Assembly: GCA_905235135.1 (NCBI GenBank)
Contig: CAJOKR010000033.1
Location: 1 to 45,288, forward strand
Length of the DNA: 45,288 nucleotides
Direction of reading: 5' to 3'
Source: an uncultured Bacteroidales bacterium
Lineage (GTDB): Bacteria > Bacteroidota > Bacteroidia > Bacteroidales > WCHB1-69
Position 1 is the stretch's first letter. Each line of letters opens with the position of its first letter. The translations under genes were made by a program, and so were the position numbers. This document shows, one piece after another, positions 16,378 through 26,628 of the stretch. The notes under the pieces were generated by a model that had not been told where the DNA came from, made no database searches, and saw only the letters and a list, made by a program, of their open reading frames with translations.

Positions 16378-17391
16378 ATGAGATTCTTTTCGCATACGAT
16401 ACTTGTGCTTTTCGGGCTTCTCATTGCCACGGTGGAGATCGGTTGGGCGCAGGTGTGCGGGTGTACGGATCCACAGGCCCGGAATTACAACGCTGAGGCC
16501 ACGGTCAACGACGGCAGCTGCCAATACGCCCACACGACCATCAAAGCTGAGGTGTTGGGTGCGTTAGATTCCCTTGTGGAAGGTTCCTCCACGCTGTTCC
16601 ACTGGCAAGGCGGTTTCTGGACCTACAACGACCATGTGGACAACTGCCTCTATCGAATTGACAGCACGAACGCCACTATCATAGAACGTCTCTGTATCAA
16701 TGGGTTGCGGAATCAGGATACAGAGGAGATTACCCAGGACAGCCTCTATCTCTACTTCGGCGATTTCGGAAATAATGCCGGGAACAGGCATAATCTCCAA
16801 ATTCTACGAATCAGCAAGGAATCAATTGTAAACCAGACGTTTAAAGTGGATACCATACGGTTCGACTATGAAGACAACAAGACACTTCAAAAACTCACTG
16901 ATTTCGATTGCGAGGCCTTTATCGTCACCGATGACAGCATTTACCTTTTCACCAAGCAGTGGTTTTCTTCCATGACCACCGTTTACAGTCTGCCTAAAAC
17001 ACCCGGTACGCATATTGCCCACCGTCGCGAAACCTACAACGTGAAGGGATTGATCACTGGCGCAACATACATACCTGAATATCAATTGATTGTGCTTTGT
17101 GGATACGACTATAACAAAAACAACATTTTCTCAGCACTTCATCCTTTTCTCTATTTGTTATATGATTTCAAAGATAATCGTTTTTTCTCCGGCAATAAAC
17201 GGCGGCTGGATTTCGCTTCCGGAGTCAAGGCGCAGATAGAGGGCATCGCCACTTCCGACGGATTGGATTTCTACCTCACCTGCGAGCATTTCCACACCGC
17301 CCGTTTGGGCATCACTTTCGACTTCCCCGCGCAGCTGCGGCGGGTGGATTTGTGGAAATATCTGATGCCGTATCTGAATGGAATACGATGA
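16378..17391 (+). CDS. Secreted protein with CGCTDPxAxNYN motif, function unknown
   Basis: The 337-residue protein has a clear signal peptide ending WAQ. Next comes VCGCTDPQARNYNAEATVND then GSCQY, a short cysteine motif that recurs in secreted proteins of Bacteroidota. The rest is rich in aromatic beta-strand segments (LYLYFGDFGNNAG, DDSIYLFTKQW, GLDFYLTCEHF) and resembles a beta-propeller-like or YncE-like fold. That is inference from pattern only. No T9SS C-terminal domain was seen. The stop is 21 bp before the beta-galactosidase start, so the two may be co-transcribed. Confidence 0.75.
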   Translation: MRFFSHTILVLFGLLIATVEIGWAQVCGCTDPQARNYNAEATVNDGSCQYAHTTIKAEVLGALDSLVEGSSTLFHWQGGFWTYNDHVDNCLYRIDSTNATIIERLCINGLRNQDTEEITQDSLYLYFGDFGNNAGNRHNLQILRISKESIVNQTFKVDTIRFDYEDNKTLQKLTDFDCEAFIVTDDSIYLFTKQWFSSMTTVYSLPKTPGTHIAHRRETYNVKGLITGATYIPEYQLIVLCGYDYNKNNIFSALHPFLYLLYDFKDNRFFSGNKRRLDFASGVKAQIEGIATSDGLDFYLTCEHFHTARLGITFDFPAQLRRVDLWKYLMPYLNGIR

Positions 17392-21201
<3,810 letters not shown>

Positions 21202-21212
21202 AGACGAGGTAT

Positions 21213-21240
21213 GTAGAGACGCGCCATGGCACGTCTCTAC
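21213..21240. repeat. 28-bp palindromic element, copy 7, with adjacent half copy
   Basis: GTAGAGACG and CGTCTCTAC arms around a near-palindromic core with one mismatch. A half copy GTAGAGACG at 21198-21206 precedes it and provides the TAG stop of the beta-galactosidase gene. Confidence 0.9.
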
Positions 21241-21316
21241 GGAATGGCGTCACACACCTGTTTCTGTCAATTATCATTTTTAAGAAATTTTAAGAGATAA
21301 CCATTCGAAAAAAGTA

Positions 21317-21324
21317 TATTTTTG
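21317..21324 (+). promoter_or_regulatory. -7 box (TATTTTTG) of the lipoprotein pair
   Basis: TATTTTTG followed by C, 70 bp upstream of the ATG at 21394, giving an A/T-rich leader. Confidence 0.65.
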
Positions 21325-21393
21325 CGCCTTGGAATATAAGGTGAAAAATAGTTTATAAAAAACAATAGTTTATTAACCCAAAAATTCAAAAAA

Positions 21394-21936
21394 ATGAAAA
21401 AAGTATTTAGCGTACTGGCTATCGTAGCCGTGGTCGTGTTAGCTTTCACAAGCTGCAAACCCAAAGAGAAAACCTATGCCGATTATCTGACCCAACAGAC
21501 CAAGGGCTGGGTTCTGCAAGCCGCAACCTCTTCTCCCGACTATGTAATGTCTGATAGCACTTACGTCACCGACATTTACAACAACTACCTCTATGCCTGG
21601 GAGAGAGAATACGTCATCCTCTTCAACGAGAACGGCAGCGAAATCGTGAAACCCGGTAAGACTGTTTGCCCCGAAGGTGAGCAAGGTTTTAACAAAGAGA
21701 CCTCTCTTGGCAACTGGCACATTGAAGAAAACGTTGCTATTGGTGACAGAACCTTTGACCTCCTCTACATGTACCTCCCGTTCGTCTTCAACCAGGACGG
21801 TGGCGTTGATTTGGACGCTTGCCAAATCGTGACCCTCGACGACAACATCCTGCAAGTCAAGTACACGATGAACGACGACGATCCCAGTGCAAAGGGCACT
21901 TACGAGTGGATGCTGACCTACGTTCCCGCCAAGTAA
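21394..21936 (+). CDS. Lipoprotein, lipocalin-like, function unknown
   Basis: The 180-residue protein has a lipoprotein signal MKKVFSVLAIVAVVVLAFTSC (lipobox cysteine 21). The mature part has the pattern of small Bacteroidota lipocalin-like lipoproteins: KGWVLQAATSSPDY, EREYVILFNENGS, LGNWHIEENVAIGD and a C-terminal DDNILQVKYTMNDD strand. It has its own promoter and is followed 36 bp later by another lipoprotein gene, so the two are probably co-transcribed and end at the hairpin at 22367. No specific ligand can be proposed. Confidence 0.78.
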   Translation: MKKVFSVLAIVAVVVLAFTSCKPKEKTYADYLTQQTKGWVLQAATSSPDYVMSDSTYVTDIYNNYLYAWEREYVILFNENGSEIVKPGKTVCPEGEQGFNKETSLGNWHIEENVAIGDRTFDLLYMYLPFVFNQDGGVDLDACQIVTLDDNILQVKYTMNDDDPSAKGTYEWMLTYVPAK

Positions 21937-21972
21937 TTTCCATAGAATTATTCACATAAAAACCCGAATAAA

Positions 21973-22350
21973 ATGAAGAAACTATTTTTAGCAGTGCTTT
22001 GCGCAGGCCTTTTCTTCGCCTGTGGTAACAAGAAAGCCCAAGAACCCGAAGCTTTGATGGACACCGTTCCCGTTGAGGAAGTCATCGAAGAGGTTGCTGA
22101 AGAGGTTGTTGAGGAACCCGTCGCTGAAGAGCCCGTCGCTCAAACGACTCCCGCCAAGAAGACCACCACTCAGCCCAAGAAAAACAACAACACGAACAAT
22201 AGCGGTATGACTGCCTCTAAGACCAACGAGTCCCCCACAGTGCAGGAGCACGCTCAGAGCGCTGCTAACAGAGTTGCCAACAAAGCTATTGACAAAGCTG
22301 AAAGCGAAGCTACCAGCACCATCGTCAACAGCGGCAAGAAGAAAAGATAA
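21973..22350 (+). CDS. Small low-complexity lipoprotein
   Basis: The 125-residue protein has a lipoprotein signal MKKLFLAVLCAGLFFAC (cysteine 17). An acidic Glu/Val/Pro-rich repeat follows (EEVIEEVAEEVVEEPVAEEP), then a Thr/Lys/Asn-rich linker and a helical tail (ANRVANKAIDKAESEATS). It looks like an extended spacer between membrane and periplasm. No family was recognised. It lies between a lipoprotein gene and a strong terminator. Confidence 0.75.
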   Translation: MKKLFLAVLCAGLFFACGNKKAQEPEALMDTVPVEEVIEEVAEEVVEEPVAEEPVAQTTPAKKTTTQPKKNNNTNNSGMTASKTNESPTVQEHAQSAANRVANKAIDKAESEATSTIVNSGKKKR

Positions 22351-22366
22351 TATTATCCGTTATCTT

Positions 22367-22408
22367 GAAACAAAAAAGGTGTTCTTTTCGGAACGCCTTT
22401 TTTGTTTC
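22367..22408 (+). terminator. Long terminator hairpin after the lipoprotein pair
   Basis: An 18-bp stem with one G-U pair (arms 22367-22384 and 22391-22408, loop TTTTCG) contains an A-tract on the left and a T-tract on the right. It would work in both orientations. Confidence 0.9.
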
Positions 22409-22419
22409 AAAAAAAAGTG

Positions 22420-22427
22420 TACTTTTG
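22420..22427 (+). promoter_or_regulatory. -7 box (TACTTTTG) of apt-ilvE
   Basis: TACTTTTG, 27 bp before the apt ATG and just after the preceding terminator. Confidence 0.7.
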
Positions 22428-22454
22428 TGCACCTTTTTTTTGGACTTTAAAGTA

Positions 22455-22967
22455 ATGGATATTAAGGAGAAAATACGCGTAGTCCCTGACTTTCCGACAC
22501 CGGGAATTCAGTTTTTTGACATTACCACTTTGCTCAATGATGGGCAGGCATTCCGCGAAACCATCGATGCCATGGTGCAGATTGCACGGAAGTACGATCC
22601 CGGCGTGGTGGTCGCCCTCGAATCGCGTGGTTTCTTTTTCGGCACCGTCATCGCCTACGAGTTAGGCATCCCGTTTGTTCCCATCCGCAAAAAAGGCAAG
22701 CTCCCATTTAAGACGTACCAGGAGACCTATTCGCTTGAATATGGCACTGCAACGATGGAAATCCACACCGATGCCATACCGGAAGGCAAGCGCGTGCTTC
22801 TTGTGGATGACGTATTAGCCACCGGTGGATCCACGGCCGCGGCCGTCAACCTCGTCAACCACTTCCACCCCGAAAGCATCCATCTGCTCTTCCTGATGGA
22901 GTTAGAAGCCCTCAAAGGCCGCAAAAAATTGGGAAAACATACAATAGATAGCTTATTAACAGTATAA
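22455..22967 (+). CDS. apt: Adenine phosphoribosyltransferase
   Basis: Salvages adenine to AMP using PRPP. The 170-residue protein starts MDIKEKIRVVPDFPTPGI, the usual Apt N-terminus, and has FDITTLLND, ALESRGFFFGT and the PRPP-binding loop VLLVDDVLATGGSTAAA. The frame is open 30 codons upstream through the terminator and promoter, so that extension is rejected. Together with amn, which releases adenine, it could close an AMP-adenine cycle. ilvE follows after 24 bp without its own visible promoter. Confidence 0.96.
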   Translation: MDIKEKIRVVPDFPTPGIQFFDITTLLNDGQAFRETIDAMVQIARKYDPGVVVALESRGFFFGTVIAYELGIPFVPIRKKGKLPFKTYQETYSLEYGTATMEIHTDAIPEGKRVLLVDDVLATGGSTAAAVNLVNHFHPESIHLLFLMELEALKGRKKLGKHTIDSLLTV

Positions 22968-22991
22968 AACAACTAATCAAATAAATTTTTT

Positions 22992-24014
22992 ATGAAGAAT
23001 ATCGATTGGAAAAATCTGTCTTTCGGTTACATGAAAACCGACTACAATGTCCGCTGCTATTTCAGAAACGGCGAATGGGGAAAATTGGAACTGAGCTCTG
23101 ACGAGTACATTCCGATGCACATGGCGGCTTCCTGCCTGCACTACGGCCAGGAGGCTTTCGAGGGTATGAAAGCCTTCCGCGGCAAAGACGGCAAGGTGCG
23201 TTTGTTCCGCTGGGAAGAGAACTGGAAACGTATCAACAATTCCGCCGATGCCATCATGCTGGAACCCATCCCTGAAAAGCTGTTCTTCGACGCATTGGAG
23301 ATGGTGATTAAGGCCAACGCCGAATATATCCCGCCTTACGGCACTGAGGGTTCCCTCTATATCCGCCCGCTGCTCATCGGCACTGGCGCCACCATCGGTG
23401 TGAAACCCGCTGACGAATACCTCTTCATCGTCTTCGTGATGCCCGTCGGACCTTACTTCAAGGAAGGTTTCAAGCCCACCGACATGCAGATTGCCAAGGA
23501 TTACGACCGTGCAGCCCCCCTGGGCACCGGTCACGTGAAGGTTGGTGGTAACTATGCCGCTTCCCTCCGCGCTGGCGAACGCGCCCACAAGGAAGGTTTC
23601 AGCGCCTCTATCTTCGCTGATGCCAAGACGAAAACCTTCATCGACGAGGCTGGTCCCGCCAACTTCTTCGGTATTAAGGACGGCAAGTATGTGACCCCGG
23701 ATTCCGGCTCCATCCTGCCTTCCATCACCAACATGAGCCTCCGCACTATCGCTGAGGAACTCGGTCTCGTGGTCGAAAGACGTCACGTCAGACTCGACGA
23801 AATCGACACCTTCGACGAAGCTGGTGCTTGCGGTACCGCCGCTGTCATCTCCCCCATCCACAAGATTCAGGACAGAGAGACCGGCAAGGAATATGTCATC
23901 TCCAAAGACGGCAAACCAGGCCCCTGGTCCATCAAGATGCGCGAGATGCTCATGGGTATCCAATACGGCGAAATCGAAGACAAATATGGTTGGTGCACCA
24001 TCGTGGACTGCTAA
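22992..24014 (+). CDS. ilvE: Branched-chain amino acid aminotransferase
   Basis: PLP enzyme of fold type IV that transfers amino groups between glutamate and the branched-chain 2-oxoacids. The 340 residues include LHYGQEAFEGMKAFR, YIRPLLIGTG, the PLP lysine K183 in GHVKVGGNYAASLRA, and the C-terminal EAGACGTAAVISPI substrate loop. Length is typical of the larger BCAT2 form used in Bacteroidota. It is followed by a clear terminator. Confidence 0.96.
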   Translation: MKNIDWKNLSFGYMKTDYNVRCYFRNGEWGKLELSSDEYIPMHMAASCLHYGQEAFEGMKAFRGKDGKVRLFRWEENWKRINNSADAIMLEPIPEKLFFDALEMVIKANAEYIPPYGTEGSLYIRPLLIGTGATIGVKPADEYLFIVFVMPVGPYFKEGFKPTDMQIAKDYDRAAPLGTGHVKVGGNYAASLRAGERAHKEGFSASIFADAKTKTFIDEAGPANFFGIKDGKYVTPDSGSILPSITNMSLRTIAEELGLVVERRHVRLDEIDTFDEAGACGTAAVISPIHKIQDRETGKEYVISKDGKPGPWSIKMREMLMGIQYGEIEDKYGWCTIVDC

Positions 24015-24035
24015 CCATTTGTCAAAAACTATCAG

Positions 24036-24066
24036 AAAAGGATGTCTTCGGGCATCCTTTTTTTGT
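24036..24066 (+). terminator. Terminator after ilvE
   Basis: Stem AAAAGGATG / CATCCTTTT with a TCTTCGGG loop, followed by a T-rich run. Confidence 0.9.
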
Positions 24067-24070
24067 TTTT

Positions 24071-24117
24071 AGCTGTTGGCCTTTGGCTATTAGCCTTTAT
24101 TTAAGCCAAAAGCCAAA
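24071..24117. repeat. Inverted heptad repeat upstream of rpsU
   Basis: AGCTGTT, GGCCTTT, GGCTATT, AGCCTTT in register, then AGCCAAA twice (24104-24117). The left and right halves are roughly inverse. It resembles the structure at 14474-14536. Confidence 0.65.
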
Positions 24118-24164
24118 GTAAAAATAATTTTTCAGCCGTCAAGCAGAGCATATCAAAAAAAGTG

Positions 24165-24172
24165 TATTTTTG
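24165..24172 (+). promoter_or_regulatory. -7 box (TATTTTTG) of rpsU
   Basis: TATTTTTG followed by C, giving a leader of about 43 bases before the rpsU ATG. Confidence 0.7.
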
Positions 24173-24219
24173 CCGCCCAAAAAATTTTATTCACCAATTA
24201 AAAGAAAGAGGTATTTTTT

Positions 24220-24408
24220 ATGATTATTGTTCCCATTAAAGAAGGCGAGTCCATCGACAAAGCGCTCAAGAAACTGAAAAAGAAATTCGACAAGATGAAG
24301 AAAGAAATCCGCGCCCGTCAGGAATTCACCAAAAAGAGCGTCATCAGACGGGAGCAATTGCGCAAGGCCATCTACGTTCAGCAGCTTCGCGCCGCTGAAA
24401 ACGAATAA
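24220..24408 (+). CDS. rpsU: Small ribosomal subunit protein bS21
   Basis: This 62-residue basic protein (MIIVPIKEGESIDKALKKLK...) matches bS21, which sits near the anti-Shine-Dalgarno region of the 30S subunit. Arg/Lys-rich helices fill the rest (RRKFTK-type segment seen here as ARQEFTKKSVIRREQLRKA). It is followed by a terminator, the recombinase gene and hpf, a gene order known from other Bacteroidota. Confidence 0.95.
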   Translation: MIIVPIKEGESIDKALKKLKKKFDKMKKEIRARQEFTKKSVIRREQLRKAIYVQQLRAAENE

Positions 24409-24433
24409 CGGACGGCTATTGACAATCAAAAGG

Positions 24434-24461
24434 AAACAGGGACGCATCCCTGTTTTTTTTT
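24434..24461 (+). terminator. Terminator after rpsU
   Basis: Stem AAACAGGGA / TCCCTGTTT with loop CGCA, followed by a run of T. Confidence 0.9.
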
Positions 24462-24463
24462 AC

Positions 24464-24484
24464 CTCGAACTTTGAACCTTGACC
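24464..24484 (+). repeat. Three heptads directly before the recombinase gene
   Basis: CTCGAAC, TTTGAAC, CTTGACC in register, ending 2 bp before the ATG at 24487. Short, but in the same position as the other heptad arrays. Confidence 0.5.
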
Positions 24485-24486
24485 AC

Positions 24487-25377
24487 ATGAATTACCAAGA
24501 CTTCATCGACTACCTGAAATACGAACGGCGGGTGTCGCCACATACGGTGACCGCCTACGAGAGTGATTTGTCCCAGTTTTTCGGCTTTTTGGAGGAGAAA
24601 TTGGAAATTCATCAACTGGACGATGTTCATAGCGGGGATATTCGGGCTTGGGTCATCTCCCTTTTAGAAGACGAATCTTTGGACCCGCGCTCGGTGGGCC
24701 GGAAGATCAGCGCGGTGAAAGCTTTCTACCGTTACAAACTGAAAATCAAGGAAATATATGTCAATCCGACACTCACCATCCACTCCCCAAAAACGGCCAA
24801 AAAACTGCCGCAATATGTGGAACAGCGCGACATGGAACACCTTTTCTCCGACATCCCCTTCGAAGAAACCTTTGAGGGTCTGCGCGACCGTACTATCCTC
24901 GAACTCTTCTATGCTACCGGCATGCGTGAATCGGAGTTGTTGAACCTCAAAGTCCAAGATATTCATTTTCAAGACAATACAATCAAAGTTTTGGGAAAAC
25001 GCAATAAAGAGCGGCTTATTCCGTTTGGAAACAGGCTTTCAGAGTTATTGACAATGTACTTGGAAAACTTGCAAAAAAAATTTTCCCACGGAACCGAAAA
25101 TAATTATATCTTTGTCACCGATAAAGGAGAACAACTTTATCCGAAAGCTGTCTATCGAATTGTTCGTAAATATTTGGATATGGTAACCACGATTGACAAA
25201 CGCAGCCCGCACGTGATCAGGCATACCTTTGCGACGCATCTGCTAAACAACGGTGCCGACCTGAACGCCATCAAGACCATACTGGGCCACAGCAGTCTGG
25301 CAGCCACCCAAGTATATACCCATAACTCTATAGAGCAGCTCAAATCCATTTATAAACAAGCTCATCCAAGAGCATAA
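24487..25377 (+). CDS. Tyrosine recombinase, XerC/XerD-type
   Basis: Site-specific recombinase that probably resolves chromosome dimers at dif. The 296 residues have an N-terminal SAM-like DNA-binding domain (DYLKYERRVSPHTVTAYESD) and a catalytic domain with R147 in GMRESEL, the lysine of LGKRNKERLIP, H242-xx-R245 in HVIRHTFATHLL, H268 in LGHSSLAATQ and the nucleophile Y277. Full length and complete active site. The position between rpsU and hpf and the lack of other phage genes favour a housekeeping Xer role. Whether it is XerC or XerD cannot be told. The open frame from a TTG at 24472 is only an extension through heptads. Confidence 0.92.
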   Translation: MNYQDFIDYLKYERRVSPHTVTAYESDLSQFFGFLEEKLEIHQLDDVHSGDIRAWVISLLEDESLDPRSVGRKISAVKAFYRYKLKIKEIYVNPTLTIHSPKTAKKLPQYVEQRDMEHLFSDIPFEETFEGLRDRTILELFYATGMRESELLNLKVQDIHFQDNTIKVLGKRNKERLIPFGNRLSELLTMYLENLQKKFSHGTENNYIFVTDKGEQLYPKAVYRIVRKYLDMVTTIDKRSPHVIRHTFATHLLNNGADLNAIKTILGHSSLAATQVYTHNSIEQLKSIYKQAHPRA

Positions 25378-25380
25378 AAA

Positions 25381-25386
25381 AGGAGG
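25381..25386 (+). promoter_or_regulatory. Strong Shine-Dalgarno sequence (AGGAGG) of hpf
   Basis: AGGAGG ends 5 bp before the hpf ATG at 25392. Consensus Shine-Dalgarno sites are rare in Bacteroidota and in this window, so this site is unusual. Confidence 0.7.
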
Positions 25387-25391
25387 TTTTT

Positions 25392-25724
25392 ATGAAAATT
25401 AACATCAATTCCGTTCACTTCAAAGCGGATCAGAAACTGGAGAACTTCATCACCGAAAAGGTGGAGAAGCTGAACAGACTGCACGACGGCATCATGGGTG
25501 CCGATGTTGCGCTGAAACTGGAGAACACCGAAGCGCCGGAGAACAAGACCGTGGACATTCGTATGAACATCCGGGGTTACGATGCCCGTGCCGGCAAAAC
25601 CGCCAAATCCTTTGAGGAGGCCACCGACCTCGCCATTGACGCCCTGAAAAAGCAACTCCAGAAAAGCAAGGAGAAAGAACAGAACAAGAGACCCTCGGGA
25701 GAAATCTCCTTCGAGGAAAAATAA
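25392..25724 (+). CDS. hpf: Ribosome hibernation-promoting factor (HPF/YfiA family)
   Basis: The 110-residue short form binds the 30S decoding centre in slow growth. The beta-alpha-beta core is visible: MKININSVHFKADQKLENFI, KVEKLNRLHDG, ADVALKLEN, TVDIRMNIRGYDARAGK, FEEATDLAIDALKKQLQK, followed by a basic tail. It lies 14 bp after the recombinase stop and carries a consensus Shine-Dalgarno site. In related genomes this cluster often continues with tRNAs and tuf. Here it ends at a terminator and a converging exonuclease gene. Confidence 0.92.
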   Translation: MKININSVHFKADQKLENFITEKVEKLNRLHDGIMGADVALKLENTEAPENKTVDIRMNIRGYDARAGKTAKSFEEATDLAIDALKKQLQKSKEKEQNKRPSGEISFEEK

Positions 25725-25745
25725 TCCAGGACCATCCTGTACAGA

Positions 25746-25776
25746 AAGCCCCGTCCGGCATCGCCAGACGGGGCTT
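25746..25776. terminator. Bidirectional terminator between hpf and the exonuclease gene
   Basis: Perfect 10-bp arms AAGCCCCGTC (25746-25755) and GACGGGGCTT (25767-25776) between convergent genes. A T-rich stretch follows on the plus strand. Confidence 0.9.
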
Positions 25777-25801
25777 ATTTTGTATATAACCACGTAACGG
25801 A

Positions 25802-26626
25802 CTATTTCGCAAACTTCTTCTCCAACGAGACCTCGTGATAGATCTGCGTGATGATTTCCTTGGTGTAGAGCGGGAAATCGGCCTTCATCATCCAGTCATA
25901 ATAGGCTGGCTCAACTTTGAAGACCTCGTTCACGGGTTTGCCCTTATGCTTGCCGAAATTGAACACCGGCCGCTGATTTGCATCCATCACGATATGGCCG
26001 GCCAAATCAACAGTCTGACGCTCGGTGGTGAACGCACTCAGCGCCTTCACATCGTTCTGCACGGGCACGTATGTGCGCTTGGAATGACGATCCGTATATT
26101 CGACGCCGTTGTAACGGTCCAATTGGGCCTTCAACACCTCGCAAGTAGCCTTCGTGTCGGCGCTCGCATGGTGCGCATCGTTCAGATCACCGTTGCAGTA
26201 AAACTTGTACGCAGCGACGAGGTTACGAGGCTCCATCTTGTGGAAAATGTTCTGCACGTCAATGAGATAGCGATTTCGCAGGTCGAAACGGCGACCACAG
26301 CGCAGGAATTCCTCCACCAACAACGGCACATCGAACTTGTTGGAGTTGAATCCGGCCAGGTCCGCATCCCCAATAAAGGCCATCAAATCGTCGGCAATCT
26401 GCGCAAATGTGGGCTTATCACGCACATCCTCGTCCGAAATACCGTGAATGGCGGAACACTCCTCCGGAATGGGAATCTCCGGGTTAATCAGTTCCGTGCG
26501 ACTGATTTCCTCACCGTCGGGCATAACCTTCAACAGCGAAATCTCTACAATTCTATCTTTCCCGACATTCAAGCCGGTCGTTTCCAAATCAAAAAAGACC
26601 AAGGGTCTGGTTAAGTTGAATTTCAT
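25802..26626 (-). CDS. DEDDh 3'-5' exonuclease (DnaQ-like)
   Basis: The 274-residue protein has an N-terminal exonuclease domain related to the epsilon subunit of DNA polymerase III. Exo I is FFDLETTGL (D13, E15), Exo II is in FNSNKFDVPLL, and Exo III is HHASADTKAT (H and D of DEDDh). The C-terminal third has FNFGKHKGKPVNEV, a small motif that often accompanies such exonucleases. Stand-alone proteins of this kind act in repair or RNA trimming, and the exact role is open. The start is 2 bp after the stop of the T9SS cargo gene, so it is probably the last gene of that operon. Confidence 0.88.
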   Translation of the reverse strand: MKFNLTRPLVFFDLETTGLNVGKDRIVEISLLKVMPDGEEISRTELINPEIPIPEECSAIHGISDEDVRDKPTFAQIADDLMAFIGDADLAGFNSNKFDVPLLVEEFLRCGRRFDLRNRYLIDVQNIFHKMEPRNLVAAYKFYCNGDLNDAHHASADTKATCEVLKAQLDRYNGVEYTDRHSKRTYVPVQNDVKALSAFTTERQTVDLAGHIVMDANQRPVFNFGKHKGKPVNEVFKVEPAYYDWMMKADFPLYTKEIITQIYHEVSLEKKFAK

Positions 26627-26628
26627 AT

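Noticed and set aside
22977-23963. 328-residue antisense frame under ilvE
   Set aside because: It is a shadow of a strongly conserved gene and has no recognisable motif.
24487-25377. Recombinase as integrase of a mobile element
   Set aside because: There are no other phage or conjugation genes nearby, and the rpsU/hpf context is a known housekeeping neighbourhood.
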